Shown here piece after piece: positions 27,111 to 35,736 of a stretch of DNA of 64,000 nucleotides (its first letter is position 1; every line of letters starts with the position of its first letter). The DNA lies in contig JBOGCF010000056.1 of NCBI GenBank assembly GCA_051656605.1, positions 1-64,000 of the forward strand, given 5' to 3'. The stretch comes from UBA12018 sp051656605. GTDB lineage: Bacteria; Bacteroidota; Bacteroidia; Bacteroidales; CAMTPD01. The notes under the pieces were generated by a model. The model was not told where the DNA came from and ran no database searches. It was given only the letters and a program-made list of their open reading frames with translations. The translations under genes and the position numbers were made by a program.

Positions 27111-28277
27111 ATGAGAAAAAGTATCAGTCTATTTATCTGTTGTTTGTTATTTGTCCTTTTTTGTGGCTGTGAACAACAAAATAAACGAGACGTGCGATCT
27201 CTCAATAATGAGGTTATTGTTGCGATAGACTCGGGTATTCCGGTTTTTAACGTGAATATTGACGTTGAAGAACAAAGTATTGCACAGCTTCTTGAGATGG
27301 AGTCCTTTGTTAAACTTTCGAATGATGTTGTAGTAGGGAAAATAAAGCGTCAGATTATCGCTGATGATAGATTATATATTGGGGATGCAGCTCATAAGAT
27401 CTTTTGTTTTGATACAAGCAACGGTGCATTGTTATTTACAATAAATAGTGTTGGCTCTGGGCCTTATGATTATTCAGCTATCCATGATATCGGACTTGAT
27501 CGGGAAAAGAAGCAAATACTTATATATGATAGTAATAAAAGAAGGCTGTTTACCTATTGTAGCATGACAGGGAATTATCTTCGAAATTATGAAACGTCGG
27601 GAATAGCGCCACATTGCATTGCTGCAAGTAAGGGGATCATTTTGTTAGATAATCCGAATCACTATAATTTTCCGGATGATCCAGCCATGCATTATTCTTT
27701 GCAGCTAGCAGAACTAGAAAGCAATATTGAGGTTCAGAGAAATTATTTTTCTCATGATGATATATCAGACTATGATTTAGTATTCGGCGGGGGACATCCA
27801 TTTTTTTATCAGAATAAAGGCATATTCTATAATAAGAGATTTGATGATTATGTATATGCTATACATGGAGACTCTGTTTCTGCTCAGTTTCGTATTCTGC
27901 TTGATAAAGCATTGCCACACAGTTTAATTAAGGATAAGATTCAGCCCCATGATCTTGTTCGTGCTCCTTTTTCTAGTATGCTCTCAAATATATATTCATG
28001 CGATGGTATATTATATTTTACGTTTACGTATGATTCATTTATTTATCAAGCATTGTTTGATGAGCAAAATGGAGAACAGCTGTATTGTGATAAGATGAAA
28101 ACGAGCTTTTTAAATGGGAGTTTATTTAATTGGATTAATGGGGTAACAGGCGATCGTTTCTTTGCTCTAGTTGATTCTTATAGGCTTAAGGAACATTCAA
28201 GTAATCTGAATTTAGGGGAAATTGAAGAAGATGGTAATCCAATTTTATTTTTCTATAAAGCAAAAGATAGGCATTGA
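27111..28277 (+). CDS. 6-bladed beta-propeller lipoprotein, paralogue 4 (DUF5128-like)
   Basis: A 388-residue lipoprotein (FCGC, Cys20). It is of the longer 6-bladed propeller subtype: MESFVKLSNDVVVGKIKRQIIADDRLYIGD, then FDTSNGALLFTI and the loop NSVGSGPYDYSAIHDIGLD, in which the usual Glu of GxGPxE is Asp/Tyr. The next blade is ILIYDSNKRRLFTY. AT-rich. A 59-nt gap separates it from paralogue 3. Function unknown. Confidence 0.8.
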   Translation: MRKSISLFICCLLFVLFCGCEQQNKRDVRSLNNEVIVAIDSGIPVFNVNIDVEEQSIAQLLEMESFVKLSNDVVVGKIKRQIIADDRLYIGDAAHKIFCFDTSNGALLFTINSVGSGPYDYSAIHDIGLDREKKQILIYDSNKRRLFTYCSMTGNYLRNYETSGIAPHCIAASKGIILLDNPNHYNFPDDPAMHYSLQLAELESNIEVQRNYFSHDDISDYDLVFGGGHPFFYQNKGIFYNKRFDDYVYAIHGDSVSAQFRILLDKALPHSLIKDKIQPHDLVRAPFSSMLSNIYSCDGILYFTFTYDSFIYQALFDEQNGEQLYCDKMKTSFLNGSLFNWINGVTGDRFFALVDSYRLKEHSSNLNLGEIEEDGNPILFFYKAKDRH

Positions 28278-28313
28278 GTTAAGTTCGAATTAAGAAATAT
28301 ATTTCAACTGTAG

Positions 28314-28466
28314 CTTTGGGTTGTCGGTTGCAGTGAGAAGAAAACGGATTGGACTTGTATTGCTTCTGTTGCGGTTGTAAAGAGGTGGCGAAAGTGTTAT
28401 ACTGAACTCCGTTTTTTTCTACAATATAATGGGATTGAGCACGTCTGGAACACGCTTGATTTATAG
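28314..28466 (+). pseudogene. Decayed remnant of a sixth propeller lipoprotein gene
   Basis: In the 363-nt gap 28278-28640 a frame without a start codon reads LWVVGCSEKKT, very close to LAVGCNEKKT at the lipobox of the gene at 25933. Over about 29 nt (28320-28348) 24 bases match that gene. Similarity stops soon after, and the frame ends at TAG 28464. This looks like the 5' stump of a lost paralogue. The rest of the gap has only an imperfect AT-rich palindrome at 28498-28519. Confidence 0.55.
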
Positions 28467-28640
28467 CTGGTTATCTTTTGATTTTCGTGCAGACATCAAA
28501 AAACTTCTAGAGGTTTTTTTGAAGCGTTTTTAGCGTGATCGGAGAAAACTGAGGATATATCTCGTTTTTGGTCAAAACAAACATCAAAAATTTTTCGCTT
28601 AAGTATTGAAAGTTAGTTTATTAAATAAATTGAATAATGT

Positions 28641-29696
28641 ATGAAACGATCTACGATTGGAGCTTGCACTCTTATGTTTTTACTCGTATTTTCATCGTGT
28701 AAAGAAGCTTCCCGTTTTGAGAATAGTTCTGTGATTTCTCGTGAAGACTTTTCTAAGATAACGGCATTGACCGGTAAGGATGTTGAGTTTGACGATGAGG
28801 TGTTGAGACCAACAGGTCTGAAGGTATACGAAAACTGGTTGTTTACAATTAATACGAGAGAGAAGCAAATAATTCATATTTATGATTTGAAATCGAAACA
28901 AAAGATTGGAGAACGCATTTCGATGGGGCAAGGTCCTGCCGAAATGATTAATCCCGTTATTGTGAAGATTGATAATGCATCGATTCATTTGTATGATATG
29001 ATCACAAGTAAGTTGCTTGAGTTTTCGACGAAAGACTTTATCGAGAATAGCAATCCACAGCCTTTACGAACAATAAAGATTGAGAAGCCTACAACCGGAG
29101 ACGTTTATAGAATAGGTGATCAGTGGCTGGGTGCCGGCTTTAATCCATCATCGCAATTTGTTTTGTTTGATGAGAATGGACGGGCTACCCAAGAGGTTGG
29201 AGCATATCCTGTATCGGATATCCCTTTTACTGATAAGGAAAAGATTGAGGCGTATCGCTTCTCGTTTGTGACCAATGACAATGATAAGATTTTTGTTTGC
29301 TATAACTGGACTGACCTTATTGATCTTTTAGATAAAGATGGTAACCTGGTAAAGCGAATGCATGGGCCTTCTCATTTTATCTCGGAATTTAAAGAGCAAA
29401 ATGAAGGCAACTTTGCTATGGCAAAGCCGGTGAGTGAGAAAACAAGAGATGCTTTTTATAGTCCGATCAATGCCGGGGATGATTTCTTTGTATTGTATAA
29501 CGGAAGAGCTGAGCATGAAGAAGGGTATAGCATTCTTGCAAATGAAGTTTTTACATTTGATGGAGATGGAAATCCGAAGGATATATATACGCTTGATCAA
29601 GGAGTGTTTGCCATTGCCGTAGACATTAAAAACAAAACATTGTATGGCATTTGTGATACGCCCGAGTTTCATATCGTTGCTTATGAGTATAAGTAG
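28641..29696 (+). CDS. 6-bladed beta-propeller lipoprotein, paralogue 5
   Basis: A 351-residue lipoprotein (FSSC, Cys20). The family pattern is clear: LKVYENWLFTINTREKQIIHIYDLKSKQKIGE with loop SMGQGPAEMINP, and the last blade GVFAIAVDIKNKTLYGICDTPEFHIVAYEYK. It has the same N-terminal pattern as paralogue 3 (SREDF versus SRDDF after the signal peptide). Last propeller gene, 226 nt before the export operon and separated from it by a hairpin. Function unknown. Confidence 0.82.
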   Translation: MKRSTIGACTLMFLLVFSSCKEASRFENSSVISREDFSKITALTGKDVEFDDEVLRPTGLKVYENWLFTINTREKQIIHIYDLKSKQKIGERISMGQGPAEMINPVIVKIDNASIHLYDMITSKLLEFSTKDFIENSNPQPLRTIKIEKPTTGDVYRIGDQWLGAGFNPSSQFVLFDENGRATQEVGAYPVSDIPFTDKEKIEAYRFSFVTNDNDKIFVCYNWTDLIDLLDKDGNLVKRMHGPSHFISEFKEQNEGNFAMAKPVSEKTRDAFYSPINAGDDFFVLYNGRAEHEEGYSILANEVFTFDGDGNPKDIYTLDQGVFAIAVDIKNKTLYGICDTPEFHIVAYEYK

Positions 29697-29732
29697 TTTT
29701 ATGTTATAATATATGCATGAACTGCTTTGGAT

Positions 29733-29771
29733 TCGCCGCAAGGATTACCGGAAAGGTAGTGCTTGCGGCGG
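29733..29771 (+). terminator. Hairpin between propeller gene and export operon
   Basis: A long stem (29733-29742 with 29762-29771, one G-T pair) continues inward with ATTACC/GGTAGT around a GGAAA loop. The following sequence is only moderately T-rich, so termination may be partial. Confidence 0.55.
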
Positions 29772-29796
29772 ATTTGTGTTATAAGCTATCCCTTTT

Positions 29797-29822
29797 CGTA
29801 CAATGATGTCCGTTATCGTACA
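29797..29822. promoter_or_regulatory. Probable upstream activating sites for the NtrC-type regulator
   Basis: Three hexamers spaced by exactly 4 nt: CGTACA (29797-29802), TGTCCG (29807-29812), CGTACA (29817-29822). TGTCCG and the second CGTACA form an inverted repeat with 5 of 6 matching positions. They sit 45-70 bp upstream of the -24 element of the sigma-54 promoter, a normal place for an enhancer-binding protein. Confidence 0.5.
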
Positions 29823-29866
29823 CTGTATTGTTATTGGTGATGTTGATTGTCAGTGTTTTATGTTTT

Positions 29867-29882
29867 TGGCATGGGCTTTGCT
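29867..29882 (+). promoter_or_regulatory. Sigma-54 (RpoN) promoter of the export operon
   Basis: TGGCAT-GGGCT-TTGCT matches the -24/-12 consensus TGGCAC-N5-TTGCW at every fixed position except one (T for C at the sixth). GG and GC are at the required spacing, 41 nt before the ATG of the adaptor gene. A sigma-54 activator with its kinase is encoded at the far end of the same cluster. Confidence 0.8.
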
Positions 29883-29922
29883 TTAAATAAGCGAACAATA
29901 TCAATAATGTACGATTGCAACC

Positions 29923-31173
29923 ATGGATAGAGAAATACCAAAGAAAGAGCGACAACTAAAGGTGATAAAGCGAAGCGCAAAGATACTGGGCGGTATAGCC
30001 ATAGGCATTACGTTGTTGCTTTTCTTGAAAAATACATTTCAGAAGCAGATTTCGATCAATGACATTGTATTGAGCGAGGTCACAACAGGTACGATCGAGA
30101 CGAGTATGACGGCTAGCGGTACGGTTGTTCCTGCTTTCGAAGAAATTATTACAACGCCTATTCCTTCTCGTATCGTTGAGACTTATCTGAAAGTGGGTGA
30201 TAGCGTGATGGCGGGCACGCCTATACTAAAGCTCGATTTGCACAGTTCGGAGTCGGACTATGAGAAGCTGCAAGATGAATACAAGATCAAGCATTTCAAG
30301 TTGGATCAAATGAAGATCAACAACCAAACTTACTTGTCTGATTTGGCGATGCAGATCAAAGTGAGCTCGATGAAGCTGAGTCGTATGCGCGCAGAGTTGA
30401 AGAATGAGTTATACCTCGACAGCCTTGGTGCCGGAACTACCGATAAGGTGCGACAAGCCGAGTTGAGTGTTTCGGTTTCGCAACTGGAGCTTGAGCAAAT
30501 GAGGCAGAAGCTAACGAACGAAACCGAAGTGCGTGCAGCCGATGAAAAGGTGCAGGATTTGGAGTTGAGCATTTTGCAGAAAAATGTAGAGCAAATGAAG
30601 CGTAAACTGGAAGACGCCCGTATTTGTGCACCGCGCGCCGCAATTCTTACATATCTCAATACGCAAGTGGGGGCACAAGTAGGACAAGGCGAACGTATTG
30701 CCGTAATCTCCGATTTGGCGCACTTTAAGATCGAAGGGGAAATTGCCGATACATATGCCGACCGCTTGCGTATCGGAGGCAAAGCCAAAGTGAGAGTTGG
30801 AAAAGATAAGATAGACGGTGTGATCAGTAATGTGGCTCCGCTGAGTAAGAACGGCGTGATTTTGTTCGAACTTCAAATAAATGAAGATGGGCATTCTAAA
30901 TTGCGTAGCGGATTGAAGACCGATGTCTACATCCTGAGTGCTATCAGGGATGATGTGGTTCGTATCTCGAATCATCCTTATTACAAAGGGGCGGGAGAGT
31001 ACGAACTGTTTGTGAAAACGAACGACGAACAACTGGAACGTCGCACCATTCGTCTCGGCGATTCAAACTATGAATATGTAGAAGTGCTGAGCGGATTGCA
31101 ACCGGGCGAACAGGTGGTAATCAGTGAAATGCAAGACTTCAAAGACCGATCGTTTGTCAAACTAAAGAACTAA
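29923..31173 (+). CDS. HlyD/MacA-family periplasmic adaptor of ABC exporter
   Basis: A 416-residue membrane-fusion protein. One N-terminal membrane helix (about 20-42, ILGGIAIGITLLLFLKN) anchors it in the inner membrane. A biotinyl-lipoyl half follows (VVPAFEEIITTPIPSRIVETYLKVGDSVMAGTPIL), then a long alpha-hairpin coiled coil (about 105-225, rich in Leu/Glu/Lys), the second lipoyl half (ICAPRAAILTYLNTQVGAQVGQGERIAVI), and beta-barrel and membrane-proximal domains. It should bridge the MacB-like permeases and the TolC-like channel encoded downstream. First gene after the sigma-54 promoter. Confidence 0.92.
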   Translation: MDREIPKKERQLKVIKRSAKILGGIAIGITLLLFLKNTFQKQISINDIVLSEVTTGTIETSMTASGTVVPAFEEIITTPIPSRIVETYLKVGDSVMAGTPILKLDLHSSESDYEKLQDEYKIKHFKLDQMKINNQTYLSDLAMQIKVSSMKLSRMRAELKNELYLDSLGAGTTDKVRQAELSVSVSQLELEQMRQKLTNETEVRAADEKVQDLELSILQKNVEQMKRKLEDARICAPRAAILTYLNTQVGAQVGQGERIAVISDLAHFKIEGEIADTYADRLRIGGKAKVRVGKDKIDGVISNVAPLSKNGVILFELQINEDGHSKLRSGLKTDVYILSAIRDDVVRISNHPYYKGAGEYELFVKTNDEQLERRTIRLGDSNYEYVEVLSGLQPGEQVVISEMQDFKDRSFVKLKN

Positions 31174-31191
31174 TTATAAAATCAATATACT

Positions 31192-31857
31192 ATGATCAAG
31201 TTAAAAGAAATCAACAAGATTTATCGTACCGATGAAATTGAAACACTTGCGTTGGATAATGTGAATATCGAAATCAACGAGGGTGAGTTTGTAAGTATTA
31301 TGGGACCTTCGGGTTGTGGAAAATCTACGTTACTCAATATTATCGGCCTGCTCGACACACCGAGCAAAGGCGAGATTGCTTTGGCCGGAAATGAAATTCG
31401 TAACATGAGCGACAGCAAGTTGGCCGCCTTTCGCAATCAGCATCTCGGGTTTGTGTTTCAGTCGTTTCATTTGATTCAGTCACTCAATGTACAAAGTAAC
31501 GTAGAACTTCCGCTTTTGTATCGCAAGATCTCGGCTTCGGAGCGTTCGCGTCTTGCCAAAGAAGTGTTGGAAAAGGTTGGACTTAGCCATCGTTTGCGTC
31601 ACATGCCTTCGCAACTTTCGGGTGGTCAGTGCCAGCGTGTTGCTATTGCACGTGCCATTATTGGTAATCCATCTATCATTTTGGCCGATGAGCCTACGGG
31701 AAATCTGGATAGTAAGATGGGAGCAGAAGTGATGTCTATTCTGCACGATCTTAATAAAAACGAAGGGCGCACCATTGTGATGGTAACGCACAACGAAGAA
31801 CAGGCGAAACAAACCAGCCGTATCATACGCTTCTTCGACGGTCGCCAAGTGTACTAA
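31192..31857 (+). CDS. ABC transporter ATP-binding protein, MacB/LolD type
   Basis: A 221-residue ATPase with Walker A GPSGCGKST (38-46), the Q-loop FVFQSF, signature LSGGQCQRV, Walker B IILADEP, D-loop GNLDSK and switch His in VTHNEE. It is the only ATPase in the cluster, so it must serve all eight permeases. MacB/LolD-type ATPases power mechanotransmission from FtsX-like permeases, without moving substrate through the membrane themselves. It lies 18 nt after the adaptor gene and 20 nt before the first permease. Confidence 0.95.
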   Translation: MIKLKEINKIYRTDEIETLALDNVNIEINEGEFVSIMGPSGCGKSTLLNIIGLLDTPSKGEIALAGNEIRNMSDSKLAAFRNQHLGFVFQSFHLIQSLNVQSNVELPLLYRKISASERSRLAKEVLEKVGLSHRLRHMPSQLSGGQCQRVAIARAIIGNPSIILADEPTGNLDSKMGAEVMSILHDLNKNEGRTIVMVTHNEEQAKQTSRIIRFFDGRQVY

Positions 31858-31877
31858 CCAACCAGATCTCCAAAACG

Positions 31878-33131
31878 ATGATAAAGCAATACATACAACA
31901 AGCACTTTATTCGATCAGACAGCATAAGTTGTTGAGCGGAGTTGTGATACTCGGAACTGCTCTATCCATTTGTTTGATTGTGACGATTACGATACTTCAG
32001 CAAGTAGAGGTTACTTCCTTTTCAACTGAGAGTAAGAGAGATCGTATGCTTTTTATGACGCATGCCAACTTGTTGAAGTCGGACAATCAGCGATGGAATC
32101 AAATGGGAAGTTTTGATTTACGCATGGCAACGCAATACTTCAGCCGATTAAAATCAGCAGAAGCAGTAACAGTTTATAGTGCTCGGACAGTGCCTTTGGT
32201 CGGATGGCTGAATAAGAACAGTGAAAAGATTACGCTGGATACAAAAGCAACCGATGATGTCTTTTTCCGTGTCTTTGACCTTCCGTTTCTCTATGGGCAA
32301 GCTTTTGACGGAAGCCTGTCGGAGCAAGGAGCAAAGGTTGCTGTAATCACACAATCTATCGCACGCAAACTGTTTGAGCAGGAAGATGCTGTGAATCGGA
32401 TGTTCTACCTCGATCATGTCCCTTATCGGGTAATCGGCGTGGTGAAAGATGTATCGCCTATTGCTCAAAATGCCTACGCACAGGTATGGATTCCTTATCA
32501 TAGCAAGGACTTAGGCAGTTATACGATTGGAATCTTAGCTTCTTCTACTGCTGATTTTGGAAAGATTAGAACAGAGTGTGAGCAACAAGCAGCCTTGTAT
32601 ACAAAAGAGAATTCTCCATGGGAATTGAAGTTGAACGGACAACCCGATGAGTTGCTTATCTCAAAAGAACGTACACGTGTAACACCAGACAAAGCAAAGA
32701 TTTATCTGCAACGAGTACTTGTGTTTTTACTCGTACTATTGGTACCTGCAATCAATCTGAGTTCGCTTTCACAAAGTAGAATGTCGTTTCGTCTGAGTGA
32801 GATAGGTATTCGCAGAGCTTTTGGCAGTACGCGGTTTGCTGTTTTGATGCAATTGCTCAATGAGAATATGGTGCTGACTTTGATTGGTGGTGTGTTTGGT
32901 TTCTTTGCGTCGTTGGCTATTGTCGGTCTGTTTGGATCCGATTTGATTATGGCTCGTAACTATGTCGTTTTAAATACAAATCCTTTTATTGAAGTGGATA
33001 TGGTGTTTCAGTTCTCTGTATTTCTAGTTGCACTTACATTCTGTGTTGCGTTAAATCTTGCTACATGTTTGTTTGCTGCATGGCGAGCAGGTAATAGCAA
33101 TATCGTAGATGCATTAAATGTAAAAAAATAA
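31878..33131 (+). CDS. FtsX/MacB-type permease A1
   Basis: A 417-residue permease with one N-terminal helix (about 20-42), a large periplasmic MacB_PCD-like domain (about 45-275), and three C-terminal helices. The conserved cytoplasmic loop SEIGIRRAFGS is present after the second helix. A-type: it begins MIKQYIQQALYSIRQHK, shared almost exactly with A2-A4, and ends WRAGNSNIVDAL. It is followed 5 nt later by a B-type permease, with which it probably makes a heterodimer. Confidence 0.9.
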   Translation: MIKQYIQQALYSIRQHKLLSGVVILGTALSICLIVTITILQQVEVTSFSTESKRDRMLFMTHANLLKSDNQRWNQMGSFDLRMATQYFSRLKSAEAVTVYSARTVPLVGWLNKNSEKITLDTKATDDVFFRVFDLPFLYGQAFDGSLSEQGAKVAVITQSIARKLFEQEDAVNRMFYLDHVPYRVIGVVKDVSPIAQNAYAQVWIPYHSKDLGSYTIGILASSTADFGKIRTECEQQAALYTKENSPWELKLNGQPDELLISKERTRVTPDKAKIYLQRVLVFLLVLLVPAINLSSLSQSRMSFRLSEIGIRRAFGSTRFAVLMQLLNENMVLTLIGGVFGFFASLAIVGLFGSDLIMARNYVVLNTNPFIEVDMVFQFSVFLVALTFCVALNLATCLFAAWRAGNSNIVDALNVKK

Positions 33132-33136
33132 GCCTT

Positions 33137-34438
33137 ATGATTAGTCTAATAAGAAAGCAAATCTGGAACGAGCGAAAGAGCAATGTAAATCTGTTTATTG
33201 AGCTTCTGTTGTTTAGCGTGCTTACCTGGTACATTGTAGATTTTATCTATATACATATGTTGGCTCACTTTTCGCCCAAAGGATTTGATACAACTAATTG
33301 CTACACAGTTGGAGTAGATGTACTACCCGAAGAGAGTGAAGACTATAGCCCGGATGCATCTAAAACAATGAATAACGATTTGTTTAAGATCGTAGATCGA
33401 TTGAAACAGATTCCGGAGGTGGATGCTGTTTGTTTGTCGTATCGCTCGGCTCATCCCTATGGAAACTCTTGGCGTCAAGATGATTTTGAGTGTGTAACGG
33501 ATACGATGATTCACTGCGGAAAGTATGATATACAGACTGTGAGTAGTGACTTTTTCAATGTATTTCGTTACAGAGGAAGTAATGGAGAGACGCCTGATAT
33601 GATGGCAAAACAGTTTGAATCGATGTCTATCGGAGATATATTCACAACAGATAATATCCGGAAATCGAATCACGCTGATATATCTGCAACTGATTATATC
33701 GGTAAAACATTTCGCTTTTGGATGCCCGATTCGATAGAAAACACCAATCCGTTGCATACGCTTATTAACTGTGTTACTGCACCTAAATCTGGCGATTTTG
33801 ACTTGCACCCATTACGAAAGATTGTATTCTTTAAGATTGATCTTACTGCTCTAGCCTCGACAGAAGCAGATAAGACTCGTTATATCGATGTTGATCTGCG
33901 ACTTAAAGAAAATGTATCATCAGACTTTATTGCACAGTTTATTAAGACAGAACTTCCAAAGTATAAAGAAGGTAATTTATTGATTAGTAATCTGACTTCA
34001 TTCAATCAGCTTCGAGATCAAATGAATCTGGCGACTATGATCAAGTTTCGCAATTATCTGATTGGGATGTCGTTCTTATTGGTCAACTTATTTCTTGGGT
34101 TACTAGGAATCTTTTGGTTTCGTACCCGCCAGCGTCGAAGCGAAATAGCTTTGCACAAAGCATTAGGGGCAAGCAAGCAAAAAGTGTTTATGAATCTTAT
34201 AGCTGAAGGTGTAATACTACTTACGCTTGCAACGATTCCTGCCATTATTATCGACTACTTTATTGTGGTTTATGAACTCACAACAGCTTATCAAGAGGCA
34301 TACTTCACAAGCTTTCGTTTTGTGTCGACAGTGGTCATTACGTATCTTTTGATGTTGGTGATGATTGTAATTGGGATTGGTATTCCGGCCTGGCGCGCTA
34401 TGCAAATAGAGCCGGCAGAAGCTTTGCATGAAGAATAA
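33137..34438 (+). CDS. FtsX/MacB-type permease B1
   Basis: A 433-residue B-type permease. It starts with QIWNERKSNVNLFIELLL leading into the first membrane helix, has a large periplasmic domain (about 45-290), then helices near LIGMSFLLVNLFLGLLGIFWF, the loop SEIALHKALGASK, and two more helices. The last 38 codons (34325-34438) are the same 114-nt block found in B2-B4, here the most diverged copy (VVITYLL for VGITYLL). It lies between A1 and A2 with almost no gap. Confidence 0.9.
   Translation: MISLIRKQIWNERKSNVNLFIELLLFSVLTWYIVDFIYIHMLAHFSPKGFDTTNCYTVGVDVLPEESEDYSPDASKTMNNDLFKIVDRLKQIPEVDAVCLSYRSAHPYGNSWRQDDFECVTDTMIHCGKYDIQTVSSDFFNVFRYRGSNGETPDMMAKQFESMSIGDIFTTDNIRKSNHADISATDYIGKTFRFWMPDSIENTNPLHTLINCVTAPKSGDFDLHPLRKIVFFKIDLTALASTEADKTRYIDVDLRLKENVSSDFIAQFIKTELPKYKEGNLLISNLTSFNQLRDQMNLATMIKFRNYLIGMSFLLVNLFLGLLGIFWFRTRQRRSEIALHKALGASKQKVFMNLIAEGVILLTLATIPAIIIDYFIVVYELTTAYQEAYFTSFRFVSTVVITYLLMLVMIVIGIGIPAWRAMQIEPAEALHEE
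34325..34438 (+). repeat. 114-nt repeat, copy 1 (3' end of permease B1)
   Basis: Same length and frame as the copies at 36886-36999, 39465-39578 and 42031-42144; encodes the last membrane helix and the tail ending IEPAEALHEE. It has more silent and a few coding differences than copies 2-4. Confidence 0.85.
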
Positions 34439-34458
34439 CTTTAAATATGAATAATACG

Positions 34459-35724
34459 ATGATAAAGCAATACATCCAACAAGCACTGTTTTCGATTCGA
34501 GAGCATAAGTTACAAAGCGCGATTACCATAGTCGGAACGGCTTTGTCGATTTGCCTCATTATGGTGCTTTTCCTAATGCAATATTTGAAAGTAGCGCCTT
34601 TGTCGCCGGAGAATAAGCGCGATCGAATACTGATTGTTTCCACCGTACGCATAGATGAAGAGTCTGAGTCGGGAAGTGGTAGTATGACCGGACCGATTAA
34701 TCACAACTTAGCTAAACGTTATGTAAGTGAGATGAAGACTCCGGAGGTTGTGTCTATTGTTTCTCCTTATCATGCAACAAGGTATATCAGTAATCCGATA
34801 AGTAAGAAAGGAGTTGATTTAAATACCAAGCAAGTAGATGCAAACTTCTTTCGGCTTATAGACTATACGTTTGTGAATGGAACTCCGTTTACACAGGAGC
34901 AAGAAGATGCAGATGCAAAAGTAGTATTGCTTAGTGAAAAGGCTGCACAATCGTTATTCGGATCGGTAGATGTGGTAGACCAATTTATAGAGATAGATTT
35001 TGTCCCTTTTCGGGTAACGGGGGTATATAAAGACGTAAGTGCGTTGAGTAGTTGGGCATATGCAGATGTTCTTATGCCTTATGTGCATCAGATTGATTAT
35101 ACCCAATTGATAGCCGGATATGGGGTTTATACCCTTTTATTAGCCAAATCCAAAGCTGACTTTCCGAAGATCAAAGAAGAGTTTCAGGAAAGAATGGCAA
35201 AAGCTAAGGCAGACTATCCTAATACTCAAATAACGTTTGCTAACCAGCCCGACCCGATTGAAGTTTCTTTAGAAAGATATTCGTATACAACCGATCCGGA
35301 TATGATGCAAATTCGATTGAAGCAATTGCTGCTTGTGTTGATCTTATTATTAGTTCCTGCAATAAATCTAAGTGCGATTTCACAAAGCAGGTTACGCAAT
35401 CGATTGGCCGAGATTGGAGTTCGCAGAGCTTTTGGAGGCAGACGTGTTGATATCATTGTTCAATTCTTGATTGAAAGCCTCGTATTGACATTAGTTGGTG
35501 GTGTAATTGGCTTGGGTTTCTCTTGGCTTGCGATTGCAAGTTGGAGCGATATCCTGCTAAATGCGGATACGGAAGCACTACGTATTTCATTGCAAGTAAT
35601 TTTCAGTACAACGGTTATCTCTATCGCATTCTTCTTTTGTCTTTTGATGAATCTTTTAAGCAGTGGGATTCCGGCATGGAGAGCGGGAAAAGCAAACATT
35701 GTAAATGCACTAAATAAACAATAA
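34459..35724 (+). CDS. FtsX/MacB-type permease A2
   Basis: A 421-residue A-type permease, start taken at the ATG that aligns with A1, A3 and A4 (MIKQYIQQALFSIREHK); an ATG 12 nt upstream (34447) is in frame. One N-terminal helix, a periplasmic domain (about 45-280), conserved loop AEIGVRRAFGG, and C-terminal helices ending WRAGKANIVNALNKQ. Only the start and the membrane part resemble the other A permeases closely; the periplasmic domain is clearly different. Confidence 0.9.
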   Translation: MIKQYIQQALFSIREHKLQSAITIVGTALSICLIMVLFLMQYLKVAPLSPENKRDRILIVSTVRIDEESESGSGSMTGPINHNLAKRYVSEMKTPEVVSIVSPYHATRYISNPISKKGVDLNTKQVDANFFRLIDYTFVNGTPFTQEQEDADAKVVLLSEKAAQSLFGSVDVVDQFIEIDFVPFRVTGVYKDVSALSSWAYADVLMPYVHQIDYTQLIAGYGVYTLLLAKSKADFPKIKEEFQERMAKAKADYPNTQITFANQPDPIEVSLERYSYTTDPDMMQIRLKQLLLVLILLLVPAINLSAISQSRLRNRLAEIGVRRAFGGRRVDIIVQFLIESLVLTLVGGVIGLGFSWLAIASWSDILLNADTEALRISLQVIFSTTVISIAFFFCLLMNLLSSGIPAWRAGKANIVNALNKQ

Positions 35725-35736
35725 GGAGGAACGATT

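Noticed and set aside
28314..28466. Small peptide gene in the gap before the fifth propeller gene
   Set aside because: No start codon or NVEALA-type/leader motif; the match to a neighbouring lipobox makes a pseudogene remnant more likely.
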